Assembly: GCA_003142595.1 (NCBI GenBank)
Contig: PLMU01000018.1
Location: 1-64,000, forward strand
Length of the DNA stretch: 64,000 bases
Reading direction: 5' to 3'
Origin: Phycisphaerales bacterium
GTDB lineage: Bacteria; Planctomycetota; Phycisphaerae; Sedimentisphaerales; UBA12454
Shown here: in pieces, positions 46,001 to 53,740 of the stretch
Layout: every line of letters begins with the position of its first letter
Numbering within the stretch: the first letter of the stretch is position 1
Program-made: the position numbers and the translations under genes
The notes under the pieces: generated by a model
Databases searched by the model: none
What the model was told of the DNA's origin: nothing
The model's input: the letters and a program-made list of their open reading frames with translations, nothing else

Positions 46001-48722
46001 CTGCAGCGGCGGTACCAGTGGCTTCATATTTGCCGGCGGCGAAAACAGCAATACTGTGCTAAACGGATTTAAAATCATCAACGGTAATGCTGACAGTTCG
46101 CCTGGCAGTGCTATATTTATCGATTCTGACAGCAGTCCAACCATAGCTAATATCGAAATCAGAGATTTCAACGTCGCTAATGTCGATGGCGCGGCCATTT
46201 ACATAGGCCCTGATTCCGGTCCAAACTTTACCAAGGTACATATCAGCAACTGTCATACAACTTTTGCTGATGGCGGGGCTATATTTATAAACACTGGAGC
46301 AAATCCGGTATTTACTGACTGCTCGGTCACACATTGCAGAGCTTCCAGCGGTTCCGGAGGTGCGGCATACTGTGCAGATACAAGTAAACCGACATTTAAC
46401 AACTGCACATTTACCGGTAACTCCTCAGATACAAGTGCCGGCGCGATATTCTGTAATACAAGCTGTGAATCACGATTCGAAGGATGCAGCTTTGCTAACA
46501 ATACAATGCTTAGCGGAAGCGGCAGCAGAGGCAATGGCGGCGGTATATTCTACGCATTAAATAACACATTTGAAGTCAACGATTGCAACTTCTCAGGCAA
46601 CGGCGCCAATTCTGGTGCTGCTGTCTTCGCAAGCGGCAATTGTTCAGGCACTTTCTATAATACGAAGTTCTCTAAGAATGCCGCGGACAACGACGGAGGT
46701 GCTGTTTATATAACCGACTCTAATGTAATTCATATCGAAGATTGCAGCATTACCGACAATAACGCCGTTCGCGGCGGCGGTATATTCGCTGTTAATTCGC
46801 CGAAAGCTGCTATCGTAGACTGCCAAATCAACTCCAATGGTTACAACCCGCATAGTTCAAGCGGCCTGGTAGGCCAAGGCGGCGGTATTTATTCCTTCAA
46901 TGGACCGGCACTGATTGAAAGCAGCCAGGTTAACAATAATGCCTCCCTTACATCAGGCGGCGGTATTTATGTTAGCGGCGGGCTTGAACCAAATATGCAT
47001 AACTGCCTTATTACCAACAACATTACCAGCAGAGACGGCGGCGGCGTATCAGCTAACTGGAACGCACAGCTTACGCTTTCAAACTGCACCATAGCGGACA
47101 ACAACGTCACAAACGGTAATTCTTACGGCGGCGGTTTGAGCTGTGCTTACGACGCCAATACAACTATTATTAACAGCATACTCTGGAACAATAGTGCTGA
47201 GTATGGACCAGAAATATCCATTGGAAGTAATTTTGATGCTGCCATGAAGCAAAAAGCCAGGGTATCGGTTTCATATAGCGATGTAGAAGGCGGTAAGCCA
47301 GGTGCATTTGTTGACACTGCACATAGTTGCATACTCAACTGGAACGTAGTCAGCAACCGTCTTGCAAATCCGCTATTCGCAACAGGTTATTGGGGAGATT
47401 ATTATTTAAGTCAAATCGCGGCTGGACAACCCTCGCCAAACAGTCCATGCCTTGACACAGGTTTAGGCACACCTTACAGTAATAGTTTGTACAAACATAC
47501 TACAAGAACCGACCACGTCATTGATACAGGCGTTGTCGATATGGGTTATCACTATATGCTGATTGCTGACCCCCTCGGTGATTTCAACTATGACGGGTAT
47601 GTAGGGTATGTAAACTTTTCAGACCTTGGCCTGTTTATGCTCTACTGGCTTGATGACAACTGTACTTTCCCATACTGGTGCTTCGACAGAGACTTTAACC
47701 ATGACGGTATAGTGAACTTTACAGATTACGCAATCTTTGCTGAAAATTTCGGTAATATAGAAAAAACCCCGCCAATACCTAACCCAATGACATGGGCTAC
47801 ACCGCCGCGGACGGTAGATTCGAATTCGGTTACAATGACAGCGACTACCGCATTTGATCTGTCATCAGGCTCACAGGTTAAATACTTCTTCGACTGCAAT
47901 AGCCCCGCCCCTGGCCATAACAGCGGCTGGATAACAAGTTCAACTTATACCGATATAGGTCTTCATACCGGCACTCGATACGGCTATCAGGTCAAAGCAA
48001 GGGATGCACATTACAATGAAACCGGATGGAGCGTTATCGGCTATGCAACTCCTAACATCTCAGATACAACTAAGCCGGAACCAAATCAAATGACATGGGC
48101 AACGCCGCCTTACGCAACGCCGAGCTCGACTACTTCAATTACTATGGTCGCAACAACAGCTACAGATATCTCCGGCGTCGAATACTATTTCCTGGAAACA
48201 AGCGGCCATAACGGCGGAACAAGCAGCGGCTGGCAGGATAGCCCAACTTATGTTGATACCGGTCTTGACCCCTGTACTACATATACTTACGAAGTCAAGG
48301 CTCGCGATAAATCGTCTAATCACAATGAAACTGCGTATTCGACACCACCGGCTTCAGCTACTACGGGCCATACCACTAACCCGCCGACAGTTGACGTTAA
48401 TGCGCCGACTCCTAACCCCAGCACTTGGGCTGCCACGCCTCACTATAGCACCAATGACGGTATTACATTCACCCTTAGTATGACCGCTACTACGGCTACT
48501 GATACAGGAACTCCGTTAAGTCCGCCGGTTTGGTATTACTTCGATTGTACTAACGCCGGTTCCAGCTACGACAGTGGCTGGGTTCTCACCCCAACATGGA
48601 CCAAGGACTTCATCGCCCAAAGTTATTTAGTTTATAGAGTTTACACAAAAGATTCCGCCAGCACCCCTAACTATAGTGGCTTCTCGCCGAAATATGGCAC
48701 CGATGGGTCCCCGGTACCTTGA
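40050..48722 (+). CDS. Giant secreted beta-helix protein with nested subtilisin-like protease
   Basis: A 2,890-residue protein from the ATG at 40050 (GGAG 10 bases upstream; signal peptide MNKKLIFSLALTFLLTSIAT). Order: beta-helix 1 (about 24-350, GGAI/NCxIxNN repeats); three InlB-like B-repeats (about 352-625); beta-helix 2 (about 628-1285); I9-like propeptide (about 1300-1400); S8 subtilase (about 1415-1730) with D1430 in CDTGID, H1474 in SGHGTCCAG, Asn in SSGND and S1668 in GTSSACP; remaining beta-helix cap ending VDMGFHYTS; one B-repeat; beta-helix 3 (about 1930-2510); dockerin-like Ca-binding pair (DFNYDGYVGYVNFSD, DFNHDGIVNFTDYA); three Fn3-like domains. No PEP-CTERM tail is present. The protease appears complete. 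Monocistronic, ended by a terminator. Confidence 0.85.
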   Translation: MNKKLIFSLALTFLLTSIATATTRNVPGTYANIQLAITAAVSGDDVNVADSSIAYAGAGNRNLDFGGKAITVHSASNNPANCTINIGGTATNRAFYFHHGETPASVVRGFTITGGNAGTPSSGTSLYYGGAIECEEASPTIDSCIIKNNTAPFGGAIDCFVASPVITNCIIINNSSAYDGGAIECESDSSPKITNCLFAGNTAGEYGTIDCYDFSSPVIINCTIANNTGSSNFGGVYTTSSTATIRNSILWNNGDDMYGATATYSCIQDGDAGTGNIKTDPMFRAGPSVTSGNYYLSQTAAGQLANSPCINGGGEAVTAIYNPSTSFTTRTDYVPDAGQVDMGFHYSSSGTAASRTLISLADPNSSGTVTPSYPSGHSYTQFSEVSLQATPASGCKFMQWNDALTATPGTFRVTPGPNEVYVVIVDANRTVTAKFSSLATYKLITYVHDGNGTIINVDPNNYPDPLDPNAHFIPQGSTATITVKPNTGYVVKQWIIGNTATFADSNTHTTILPSSDSNNLCKATINANTTITVEFKSKQYVLTTNVDATNTGGIIHGTISPKRGLYPVGTTVELVANPDNGYRVYRWYINNVDQGTSSWNVNTESVVMDANKTVTVKFVSSQTRLIVVRSGDANGIQNAIDQATDGDIVQIPPGTYVATGFKVVNKSITILGDPQNPENVVIDGTNENVSFREPLGFQFSGSGNCVLNGVTIANILIHHGVVKDNKSPDQSKASYGPDTGQAIYIDGGNHQILNCIIRNVVVIGGNGGNGVDGNTIIHRGGDGGDGGSIVGGGIVVFGGSPAFKNCLIEDCCAVGGNGANGANGFAYGSDTDPNNGDAGQGGLAGFAFGGGISVVNVDTLPSYTYLFYIGKTRFSIPVTPRAWYGVNPSTLPSPTFENCTIRNCHAKGGHGGNGGNAGWNFNDPCGYGGLTSVTKAGQGDIVSNNSARGGGVFIGQSCNAKFINCTISDSTTEGSISGIGGLSYWKVQQQPKKNYHLPTFGAGAFCDRLSTVNFSNCNLQSNNTISTNAGETIPSDDDDFSGGAGVALWYARSAEVNDCNFTLNSAPIGGGIYGFWTSMDVVDCNIANNNSYSGGGIYALNSSVEIRQSLIKGNNAGTQSDLTANTGYPLFGSGGGVYALASMIDVNNTTITENFAKVSGGGLCIDGWFTPEPHRPLIKNCLITGNTAVESGGGITSITFADPQIQNCTIANNTVSDVNSNGGGLYGSLGSDILVKDTIFWNNSGVDGSQIALSDGGLFTDMPASITITYSDIDLRIRSGADLSASDSGGSSGSGATLVNQQTIYDAINSSGSAKVIVSLVEPSEAQTTDWSSTASVSTLQSKIATQQAQVLSTLNTNEFTLQHRLSNVAAFSGTVTIAGLNKLLSNPLVAHVEAVKNICPKLAQGIPLMNALTTRSTFSGQGVSIAICDTGIDYTHPRLGGGGFPNSKVIGGYDFGDMDANPIPGGTTTASGHGTCCAGIAAGMLGTVGDYIGGVACNAKLYALKISSNTDDGSDTGIMAAAWDWCISHMNDNPSYPIKIISVSFGGGKYATSAAAEADSPAAAAVAKRAVAAGITILASSGNDGYTDSLAAPAAFSSVISVGAVYDAAFVSPACGIQTQPDKVTCYSNTANILTILAPSENAYTTDIVGANGFSTGDYYALFNGTSSACPYAAGGVAALQSASKQLTGAYLTPAQVKNLLVMSGTPVTDTKVAITKPRVNLGAAIAMLTPSIPVYTERSCTITGLQKDVNDNWTAAGTSNIAQDPNFILGFYLSHIATGQKIDSVCIDAGSTTSTALKLNTYTTRIDGVVDTGIVDMGFHYTSTIPQYTITITILPDVNYPGINGRILADPNNLISYNPATATYTYRFYEGMTPTFTAVPNTNFFIKGWYDKTDTIISSQNSITITVNSDNTYFVRFRSKSTIPVSGGGDALITAVNNAENGDTLVVAAGTYNGGINFAGKQIQLYGVNPDDPNITQKVIIDCSGGTSGFIFAGGENSNTVLNGFKIINGNADSSPGSAIFIDSDSSPTIANIEIRDFNVANVDGAAIYIGPDSGPNFTKVHISNCHTTFADGGAIFINTGANPVFTDCSVTHCRASSGSGGAAYCADTSKPTFNNCTFTGNSSDTSAGAIFCNTSCESRFEGCSFANNTMLSGSGSRGNGGGIFYALNNTFEVNDCNFSGNGANSGAAVFASGNCSGTFYNTKFSKNAADNDGGAVYITDSNVIHIEDCSITDNNAVRGGGIFAVNSPKAAIVDCQINSNGYNPHSSSGLVGQGGGIYSFNGPALIESSQVNNNASLTSGGGIYVSGGLEPNMHNCLITNNITSRDGGGVSANWNAQLTLSNCTIADNNVTNGNSYGGGLSCAYDANTTIINSILWNNSAEYGPEISIGSNFDAAMKQKARVSVSYSDVEGGKPGAFVDTAHSCILNWNVVSNRLANPLFATGYWGDYYLSQIAAGQPSPNSPCLDTGLGTPYSNSLYKHTTRTDHVIDTGVVDMGYHYMLIADPLGDFNYDGYVGYVNFSDLGLFMLYWLDDNCTFPYWCFDRDFNHDGIVNFTDYAIFAENFGNIEKTPPIPNPMTWATPPRTVDSNSVTMTATTAFDLSSGSQVKYFFDCNSPAPGHNSGWITSSTYTDIGLHTGTRYGYQVKARDAHYNETGWSVIGYATPNISDTTKPEPNQMTWATPPYATPSSTTSITMVATTATDISGVEYYFLETSGHNGGTSSGWQDSPTYVDTGLDPCTTYTYEVKARDKSSNHNETAYSTPPASATTGHTTNPPTVDVNAPTPNPSTWAATPHYSTNDGITFTLSMTATTATDTGTPLSPPVWYYFDCTNAGSSYDSGWVLTPTWTKDFIAQSYLVYRVYTKDSASTPNYSGFSPKYGTDGSPVP

Positions 48723-48743
48723 TTTTAACACAGGAACATATAC

Positions 48744-48775
48744 AAAGCCCCCGTCAAAAACGGGGGCTTTTTTTT
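48744..48775 (+). terminator. Intrinsic terminator
   Basis: AAAGCCCCCG TCAAAAA CGGGGGCTTTTTTTT, 22 bases after the giant gene. The rest of the gap to 49024 has only a small CCGCC/GGCGG hairpin near 48845 and the promoter below. Confidence 0.95.
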
Positions 48776-48954
48776 AAACAAATTTCTTCCAATTAACATT
48801 TTAAAAATTCTAATTCTGCCTTATGCCCTTGTGTTCTTATCCGCCTCCGGCGGCTATTGCCATTTTGCAGCATTTTTATCGCATAAAGTATTTAACATAT
48901 TGTTAACCCTATAGTTATGACAAAACCGAGCCATTTGTCTCAAATTAACTTATA

Positions 48955-48983
48955 TTGAAATAAAATGAAATATATGGTATAAT
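48955..48983 (+). promoter_or_regulatory. Strong promoter for the MacB-like permease gene
   Basis: TTGAAA and TATAAT separated by 17 bases, with TGG directly before the -10 (extended -10). It lies 41 bases before the start codon. Confidence 0.7.
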
Positions 48984-49024
48984 ATGGCACTGAAAAACCT
49001 AAACGGGTCAAAATTGCTAAAAAA

Positions 49025-50407
49025 ATGGCTGATTCAATAACACATTCTACATATCATATGATAAAAATCGCGCTGCACGCATTGCGGCGGCACATTATGC
49101 GTTCGATTCTTACCTGTTTAGGAATTGTCATTGGCGTAGCTTCTGTAATCGCCGTAATGGAGATTGGAGAAGGAACATCTTATTCAATTCAGAAAACCAT
49201 CGCATCAGTTGGCGCAGCCGTTGTGCAAATCGACCCAGCCGACAGCGTCAGAGCGGGAGTAAGCACCGGCTCAGGCGGCAGAGTTACACTTACGCCGGCA
49301 GATTGTGAAGTGATGCTAAAAGAATGCAGCGCCGTTAAATGTGTCGCTCCGAGCATTGACTGTCATGTGCAAATCGTTTACGGAAATAAAAACTGGTCGC
49401 CGAGAAATGTGCTGGGGACGACGCCGGCGTTTCTCAAAATCCGAGACTGGGAAAATCTGACGGAAGGGGAACCCTTTACTGATAAAGACGTAATCAGCGG
49501 CGCCAGAGTCTGCCTTGTGGGGCAGACAATCGTTCACGAGCTTTTCGGCGGCGAATCGCCGGTCGGCAAAGAGATTCGCATCAAAAGCGTCGGAGTGAAA
49601 GTCGTCGGGGTTTTGAGCGCCAAGGGAATGAATATGATGGGCAGGGACCAGGACGATATAGTCATAGCGCCGTGGACGACGATAAAATACCGGCTATCGA
49701 GCATCAGAGAAACGATAGCCCCTACCGCGGACGCTGCGGCATCAACGGTTAATACTCTCAATGGCCTATATCCCTCGCAAAGCGTTCAATTTTATCCACT
49801 GCAATCAGCGGCGCAATTGGCAGACTATCCACAGATGACGCGTTTTTGCTCTCTTAACGATATCTTTGTGGCCGCCAATTCCGAGACGGACAAACCTCTG
49901 GTAATTCGCGAAATAACCAGTTTGCTTCGGCAACGGCATCGGCTTTTGGCCGGGCAGCCTGACGATTTCAGGATACGGGACCTTGCTGAAATTTCCAAGA
50001 CTTTGGCAGAGACGCAAAAACTGATGACTAATCTGCTGACGTGCGTGGCGCTGATATCGCTGGTGGTCGGCGGAGTCGGCATTATGAATATTATGCTTGC
50101 TTCAGTAACCGAGCGAACCAGAGAAATCGGCGTAAGAATGGCGGTTGGCGCCCGCGGCAAAGATATCCTGAGGCAGTTCCTGACCGAAGCACTGATTCTG
50201 AGTTTGCTGGGCGGCGGAGTCGGCATCCTGCTGGGGCACGGGGCGTCGATTGCGGTGAAAATATTCCTAAAATGGCAGACATTGCCGTCAGTGCCTGCGG
50301 TTGTCGCGGCGTTCGTTGTTTCTGCCGGCGTGGGGATTATCTTCGGTTTTTACCCGGCATGGAAAGCCTCGCGTATGGACCCGATTAACGCTTTGCAATA
50401 TCAATAG
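49025..50407 (+). CDS. MacB-type ABC transporter permease
   Basis: A 460-residue membrane subunit. N-terminal helix ([20 protein letters not shown]), a large periplasmic MacB_PCD-like domain (about 55-330; [40 protein letters not shown]), then three C-terminal FtsX-type helices: [22 protein letters not shown], the [23 protein letters not shown] signature region, and [22 protein letters not shown]. MacB-type systems export peptides or lipoproteins or provide mechanotransmission, always with an ATPase; none lies next to it. The partner may be elsewhere in the genome. Single gene. Confidence 0.9.
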   Translation: MADSITHSTYHMIKIALHALRRHIMRSILTCLGIVIGVASVIAVMEIGEGTSYSIQKTIASVGAAVVQIDPADSVRAGVSTGSGGRVTLTPADCEVMLKECSAVKCVAPSIDCHVQIVYGNKNWSPRNVLGTTPAFLKIRDWENLTEGEPFTDKDVISGARVCLVGQTIVHELFGGESPVGKEIRIKSVGVKVVGVLSAKGMNMMGRDQDDIVIAPWTTIKYRLSSIRETIAPTADAAASTVNTLNGLYPSQSVQFYPLQSAAQLADYPQMTRFCSLNDIFVAANSETDKPLVIREITSLLRQRHRLLAGQPDDFRIRDLAEISKTLAETQKLMTNLLTCVALISLVVGGVGIMNIMLASVTERTREIGVRMAVGARGKDILRQFLTEALILSLLGGGVGILLGHGASIAVKIFLKWQTLPSVPAVVAAFVVSAGVGIIFGFYPAWKASRMDPINALQYQ

Positions 50408-50714
50408 CCCCAGACTCGATAAGCTTATCGCAGTCAGGTAACACAAAAAATCTATGATAGATAAAAATGTCGATTCATTAAGACAATGTTTTGACCAAAT
50501 GACAGGGGATATTAACCCTATTACACTGGACCAAAAATTAGAATTTGATAATTCACCTGCCTCTCTATAATTTTTAAGTGTTTTCATAAAAAAACAAGCT
50601 ATAATGCCCCATATTCATTTTTTCAGGATTGAATTTATAATATTGTAGATTCATATATTAAATGAATTATAATTTCACTTATAGACCAATTTAAATTTTC
50701 AGTATTGGCAAAAA
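50408..50714. other. AT-rich intergenic region without a clear gene
   Basis: A 307-base gap. One ATG frame (50454-50570, 38 codons, MIDKNVDSLRQCFDQMTGDI..) is open but lacks a ribosome-binding site and is probably spurious or a remnant. No terminator or strong promoter was recognised. Confidence 0.4.
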
Positions 50715-51731
50715 ATGAACACCGATTCCAAATACACTAAATTTGCTCTTGTTCGTGAAATGATGCAGACGCCTGATATCCTGCGGAGCTTTAAACTTGA
50801 CAACAGTGAAAAAGTCATCGACACAATCAAACAAAAAGGCAAACTATTTTTTACCGGAGAAGGCTCAAGCAGAATATTTCCTGCAAAAAACGCAATATAC
50901 AACGCAAGAAGAGCAGGGATAAATCTTAACCTTGCTGCGGAAGGCGGCTTGCAGGCGTGCTGCTACGACCTTTCGGATTTTGTTGTATTCGGCGCATCGA
51001 ACAGCGGAAAAACAAAAGAGGTTATTCGCCTTTTTGAAAGGCTTAAAAATATCAATCACAAAAATCTCTTTGCCCTGACCGCAAATAAAAATACCAAACT
51101 CGAATCACTGGCACAGCAAACTTTTTTTCTGAGCTGCGAAAAAGAGCAGGCTGTTGCCGCCACAAAAAGTGTCGCTGAACAAGCCCTGTTTTATCAATCG
51201 CTGCTCTCGGCAATACAAGGAATATCGCTCGACAAAAAACTGACCCAGCTTGCCGACGCATTCGGTGCCGCTTTGACAATGCCGATAGACAAAAAAATCA
51301 TAAACGCAATAGCATCAGCGGAAAATATTTATTGGGCTGGCAAAAATGACGGCGTCGCGGAAGAACTAACTCTCAAAACATACGAGATTGCCCGTAAGAA
51401 AAGCGATTATCTCGAAGGCACTTATGCAGTTCACGGCGTTGAAGAAGTAATGAACGCAAATGATGTTGTTATTCTGATTGACCCCTTCAAGAGCGAACTT
51501 GAAAAAATTAAACAGACACTCGTTGACGGCGTGGGATTAACGGTTTTTACCATTTGCGATGAAGAAACAATATTCCCAACAATTCAAATAACTGATATCG
51601 GTGAACTTTCTAATTATGTTTACCTGGCGGCAGGCTGGAATATTCTTGTCGAGACTGGCGTGAGCCTGGGTATAAATCTCGATAAAACCCAGCGCGCAAG
51701 AAAAGTCGGCAACGAATATATCGGCGGGTAA
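50715..51731 (+). CDS. SIS-domain protein, GlmS-isomerase/AgaS-like
   Basis: A 338-residue protein built of two SIS (sugar isomerase) domains without the glutaminase domain of GlmS. Domain 1 (about 30-170): KLFFTGEGSSRIFPAKNAIY, VVFGASNSGKTKEVIRLFE, EKEQAVAATKSVAEQAL. Domain 2 (about 185-320): NIYWAGKNDGVAEELTLKTYE, SDYLEGTYAVHGVEEVMNAN. These resemble the phosphosugar-binding half of glucosamine-6-phosphate synthase and of AgaS/FrlB-like deaminases. A phosphosugar isomerase or deglycase is inferred; substrate unknown. It ends 2 bases from the convergent metXW gene. Confidence 0.85.
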   Translation: MNTDSKYTKFALVREMMQTPDILRSFKLDNSEKVIDTIKQKGKLFFTGEGSSRIFPAKNAIYNARRAGINLNLAAEGGLQACCYDLSDFVVFGASNSGKTKEVIRLFERLKNINHKNLFALTANKNTKLESLAQQTFFLSCEKEQAVAATKSVAEQALFYQSLLSAIQGISLDKKLTQLADAFGAALTMPIDKKIINAIASAENIYWAGKNDGVAEELTLKTYEIARKKSDYLEGTYAVHGVEEVMNANDVVILIDPFKSELEKIKQTLVDGVGLTVFTICDEETIFPTIQITDIGELSNYVYLAAGWNILVETGVSLGINLDKTQRARKVGNEYIGG

Positions 51732-51733
51732 AT

Positions 51734-53500
51734 CTATTTTCTACTTGTTAGATATATCGCCTGCTCAGCGAAAATATTCGGAGCAAATTTTACAGGGCTT
51801 TGGCGATTGCCGATGAGAGGCAATCTAACCTCAACCTTTGCGCCGATTTCCCGGCAGAAATCCTCAAAATCCCTGAGCGAGAGAAAATGTATATTCGGCG
51901 TGTCATACCACCTGAAAGGCAACTGTTTAGTGCGAGGAGCCCTGCCGGCGAAAAACAGGCCTGCTCTGCATTTCCAGTACGCAAAATTCGGGAAACTGAC
52001 AATAACCTTCTCGGCCACCCTCAAAAGCTCGGCAAAAACCAGATGCGGATTCTTAAGAGTCTGCAAAGTCTGAGAAAGCACCGCATAATCAAAACTGCCG
52101 TCCGGATAATGCTCAAGGCCTCTCTCTATATCCCTGTGAATTATGTCCAGTCCGCTATCGACAGACTGCAAAACAAGCTCCTGGTCAACCTCAATACCTT
52201 CGGCGTCAATATTTTTATCGTGCTGCAGATTGAGCAGAAGCAGTCCGTCGCCGCATCCAACGTCGAGAACCCTGCTATTGGGCCTGATGAGCGATTCGAT
52301 AAGCTCGTAATCGACTCGCAATCTTATCGCTCTGTCCACGCCTCTTATACTTGAAACCGCTGCCGGCTTATCGAACTTCGGCTTAGCAAAAGTCGTTGAA
52401 AGGAATCCGCTAAGCAGCCTGCCGAGCGTTTCGGGTTCGAGCAGAAAAGCATCGTGGCCGTAAGGAGAAAGAATATTGCAGTAGCTGACAGGCTTTCGCT
52501 GCGCGACAAGGGCGTTAACCATTTCTTCCGAGTGCGCTGGGGTAAAAAGCCAGTCGCTTGTAAAGCTGACTATTAAAAATCTCGATTTCGTTTTCGCAAA
52601 TGCCTGCCGGAGCGAGCCATAATCTCTTTCAAGGTCAAAATAATCCATCGCCTTTGTGATGTAGAGATAACAATTGGCGTCGAAACGGTCAACGAAACTC
52701 TGTCCCTGATAGTCAAGATATGTTTCAACGGCAAATTCAGCGCTGAAATCATAACTGTATTTTTCCGCGCTCTTAAGCTCCCTGCCGAATTTTTCTCTCA
52801 TACTTTCTTTTGAAAGATAAGTGATGTGCCCTATCATCCTTGCCGTTGCCAGACCTTTTCGAGTCGGACGGCCGGATTCCATATCGGCTAAGATAGCGTT
52901 TCTGCCGACAGCATCAAAAGCAATCGCCTGCGGGCCCAGCCGGGGTGTCGCGGCAATGACTATCGCCGATTTGACAAAGTCAGGATACTCAATCGCCCAC
53001 TGCAAAACCTGCATTCCGCCCATCGAGCCGCCGATGACGCTTAACAATTGTTTTACCCCGAGTTTATCCAGCAGTAATTTTTGAACCTTCACCATATCTG
53101 CTATGGTTATCAAAGGGAAATCAAGATTGTAAGCCTTGCCAGTCTGCGGATTGATGCTCGACGGCCCGGTCGTGCCGCTGCAGCTGCCTAAAAAGTTGGA
53201 GCATATAACATAATATTTATTGGTATCAATCGCCTTGCCGGGGCCAATCATAATGTCCCACCAGCCGGGCTTTTTGTCGTCTTCGCTACTGAAACCGGCC
53301 GCGTGAGCGCTGCCGCTGAGGGCATGACAAATAAACACAATATTATCGCCGGCGGAATTCAGCGTGCCGTAGGTTTCATAAGTTACGTCTATCGGGGCAA
53401 GAGTTTTCCCGCTGACCAGCTTTAACGGATTGTCAACCTCGACAACCCTTACGGTCTTTGCTTCAACAATACCCACTGAATCGGTCTGTTTTTCAACCAT
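51734..53500 (-). CDS. metX: Homoserine O-acetyltransferase MetX fused to MetW
   Basis: A 588-residue two-domain protein of methionine synthesis. Residues about 15-375 are MetX, an alpha/beta hydrolase acylating homoserine: VFICHALSGSAHAAG, the nucleophile Ser in SVIGGSMGGMQVLQWAIEYP, the Asp in SFTSDWLFTP and the His in YGHDAFLLE. Residues about 390-588 are MetW, SAM-binding-like: SRVLDVGCGDGLLLLNLQ, DYAVLSQTLQTLKNPHLVFAEL, PNFAYWKCRAGLFFAGRAP. MetX and MetW are usually separate neighbouring genes; in some bacteria MetW is needed for MetX activity, so fusion fits a functional unit. It cannot be told from sequence whether acetyl- or succinyl-CoA is used. Confidence 0.92.
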   Translation of the reverse strand: MVEKQTDSVGIVEAKTVRVVEVDNPLKLVSGKTLAPIDVTYETYGTLNSAGDNIVFICHALSGSAHAAGFSSEDDKKPGWWDIMIGPGKAIDTNKYYVICSNFLGSCSGTTGPSSINPQTGKAYNLDFPLITIADMVKVQKLLLDKLGVKQLLSVIGGSMGGMQVLQWAIEYPDFVKSAIVIAATPRLGPQAIAFDAVGRNAILADMESGRPTRKGLATARMIGHITYLSKESMREKFGRELKSAEKYSYDFSAEFAVETYLDYQGQSFVDRFDANCYLYITKAMDYFDLERDYGSLRQAFAKTKSRFLIVSFTSDWLFTPAHSEEMVNALVAQRKPVSYCNILSPYGHDAFLLEPETLGRLLSGFLSTTFAKPKFDKPAAVSSIRGVDRAIRLRVDYELIESLIRPNSRVLDVGCGDGLLLLNLQHDKNIDAEGIEVDQELVLQSVDSGLDIIHRDIERGLEHYPDGSFDYAVLSQTLQTLKNPHLVFAELLRVAEKVIVSFPNFAYWKCRAGLFFAGRAPRTKQLPFRWYDTPNIHFLSLRDFEDFCREIGAKVEVRLPLIGNRQSPVKFAPNIFAEQAIYLTSRK

Positions 53501-53542
53501 AATTTACTTTAACCCTGTATAAGCATTTTTATCTATTATTAG

Positions 53543-53571
53543 ATTATATACAAGGCTTTTTGGGTATGCAA
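53543..53571 (-). promoter_or_regulatory. Promoter of metXW
   Basis: Minus-strand TTGCAT and TATAAT with a 17-base spacer, about 40 bases upstream of the start codon. I see no SAM, SAH or T-box riboswitch in the short leader. Confidence 0.6.
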
Positions 53572-53740
53572 TTTTTTCTTTTCCTCATACCTTAATAACT
53601 AAATTACTGAAAATCGTTCTTATTGGGCTCTATCGGCTTTTTTATTAGACACTTGCCAGCATAAACACTATACTGTTTTTTTAAATTTTCGGCGGAAAAA
53701 CATATGGGAGAAGCCTTTAAGGATAGTTGCGAGGTAAGAT

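Noticed and set aside
40050-48722. Possible CRISPR or VNTR because of the repetitive GGCGGCGG-type sequence
   Set aside because: The repetition is at codon level (GGG/GGI turns of beta-helices) with no constant repeat-spacer periodicity.
50454-50570. 38-codon open frame in the gap before the SIS-domain gene
   Set aside because: No ribosome-binding site, no recognised family and AT-rich surroundings; retained only as a note in the intergenic entry.
53501-53740. Possible SAM-type riboswitch or shared operator between metXW and hox
   Set aside because: The metXW leader is too short after its -10 and no SAM-riboswitch core sequence is visible; no clear hox promoter could be fixed either.
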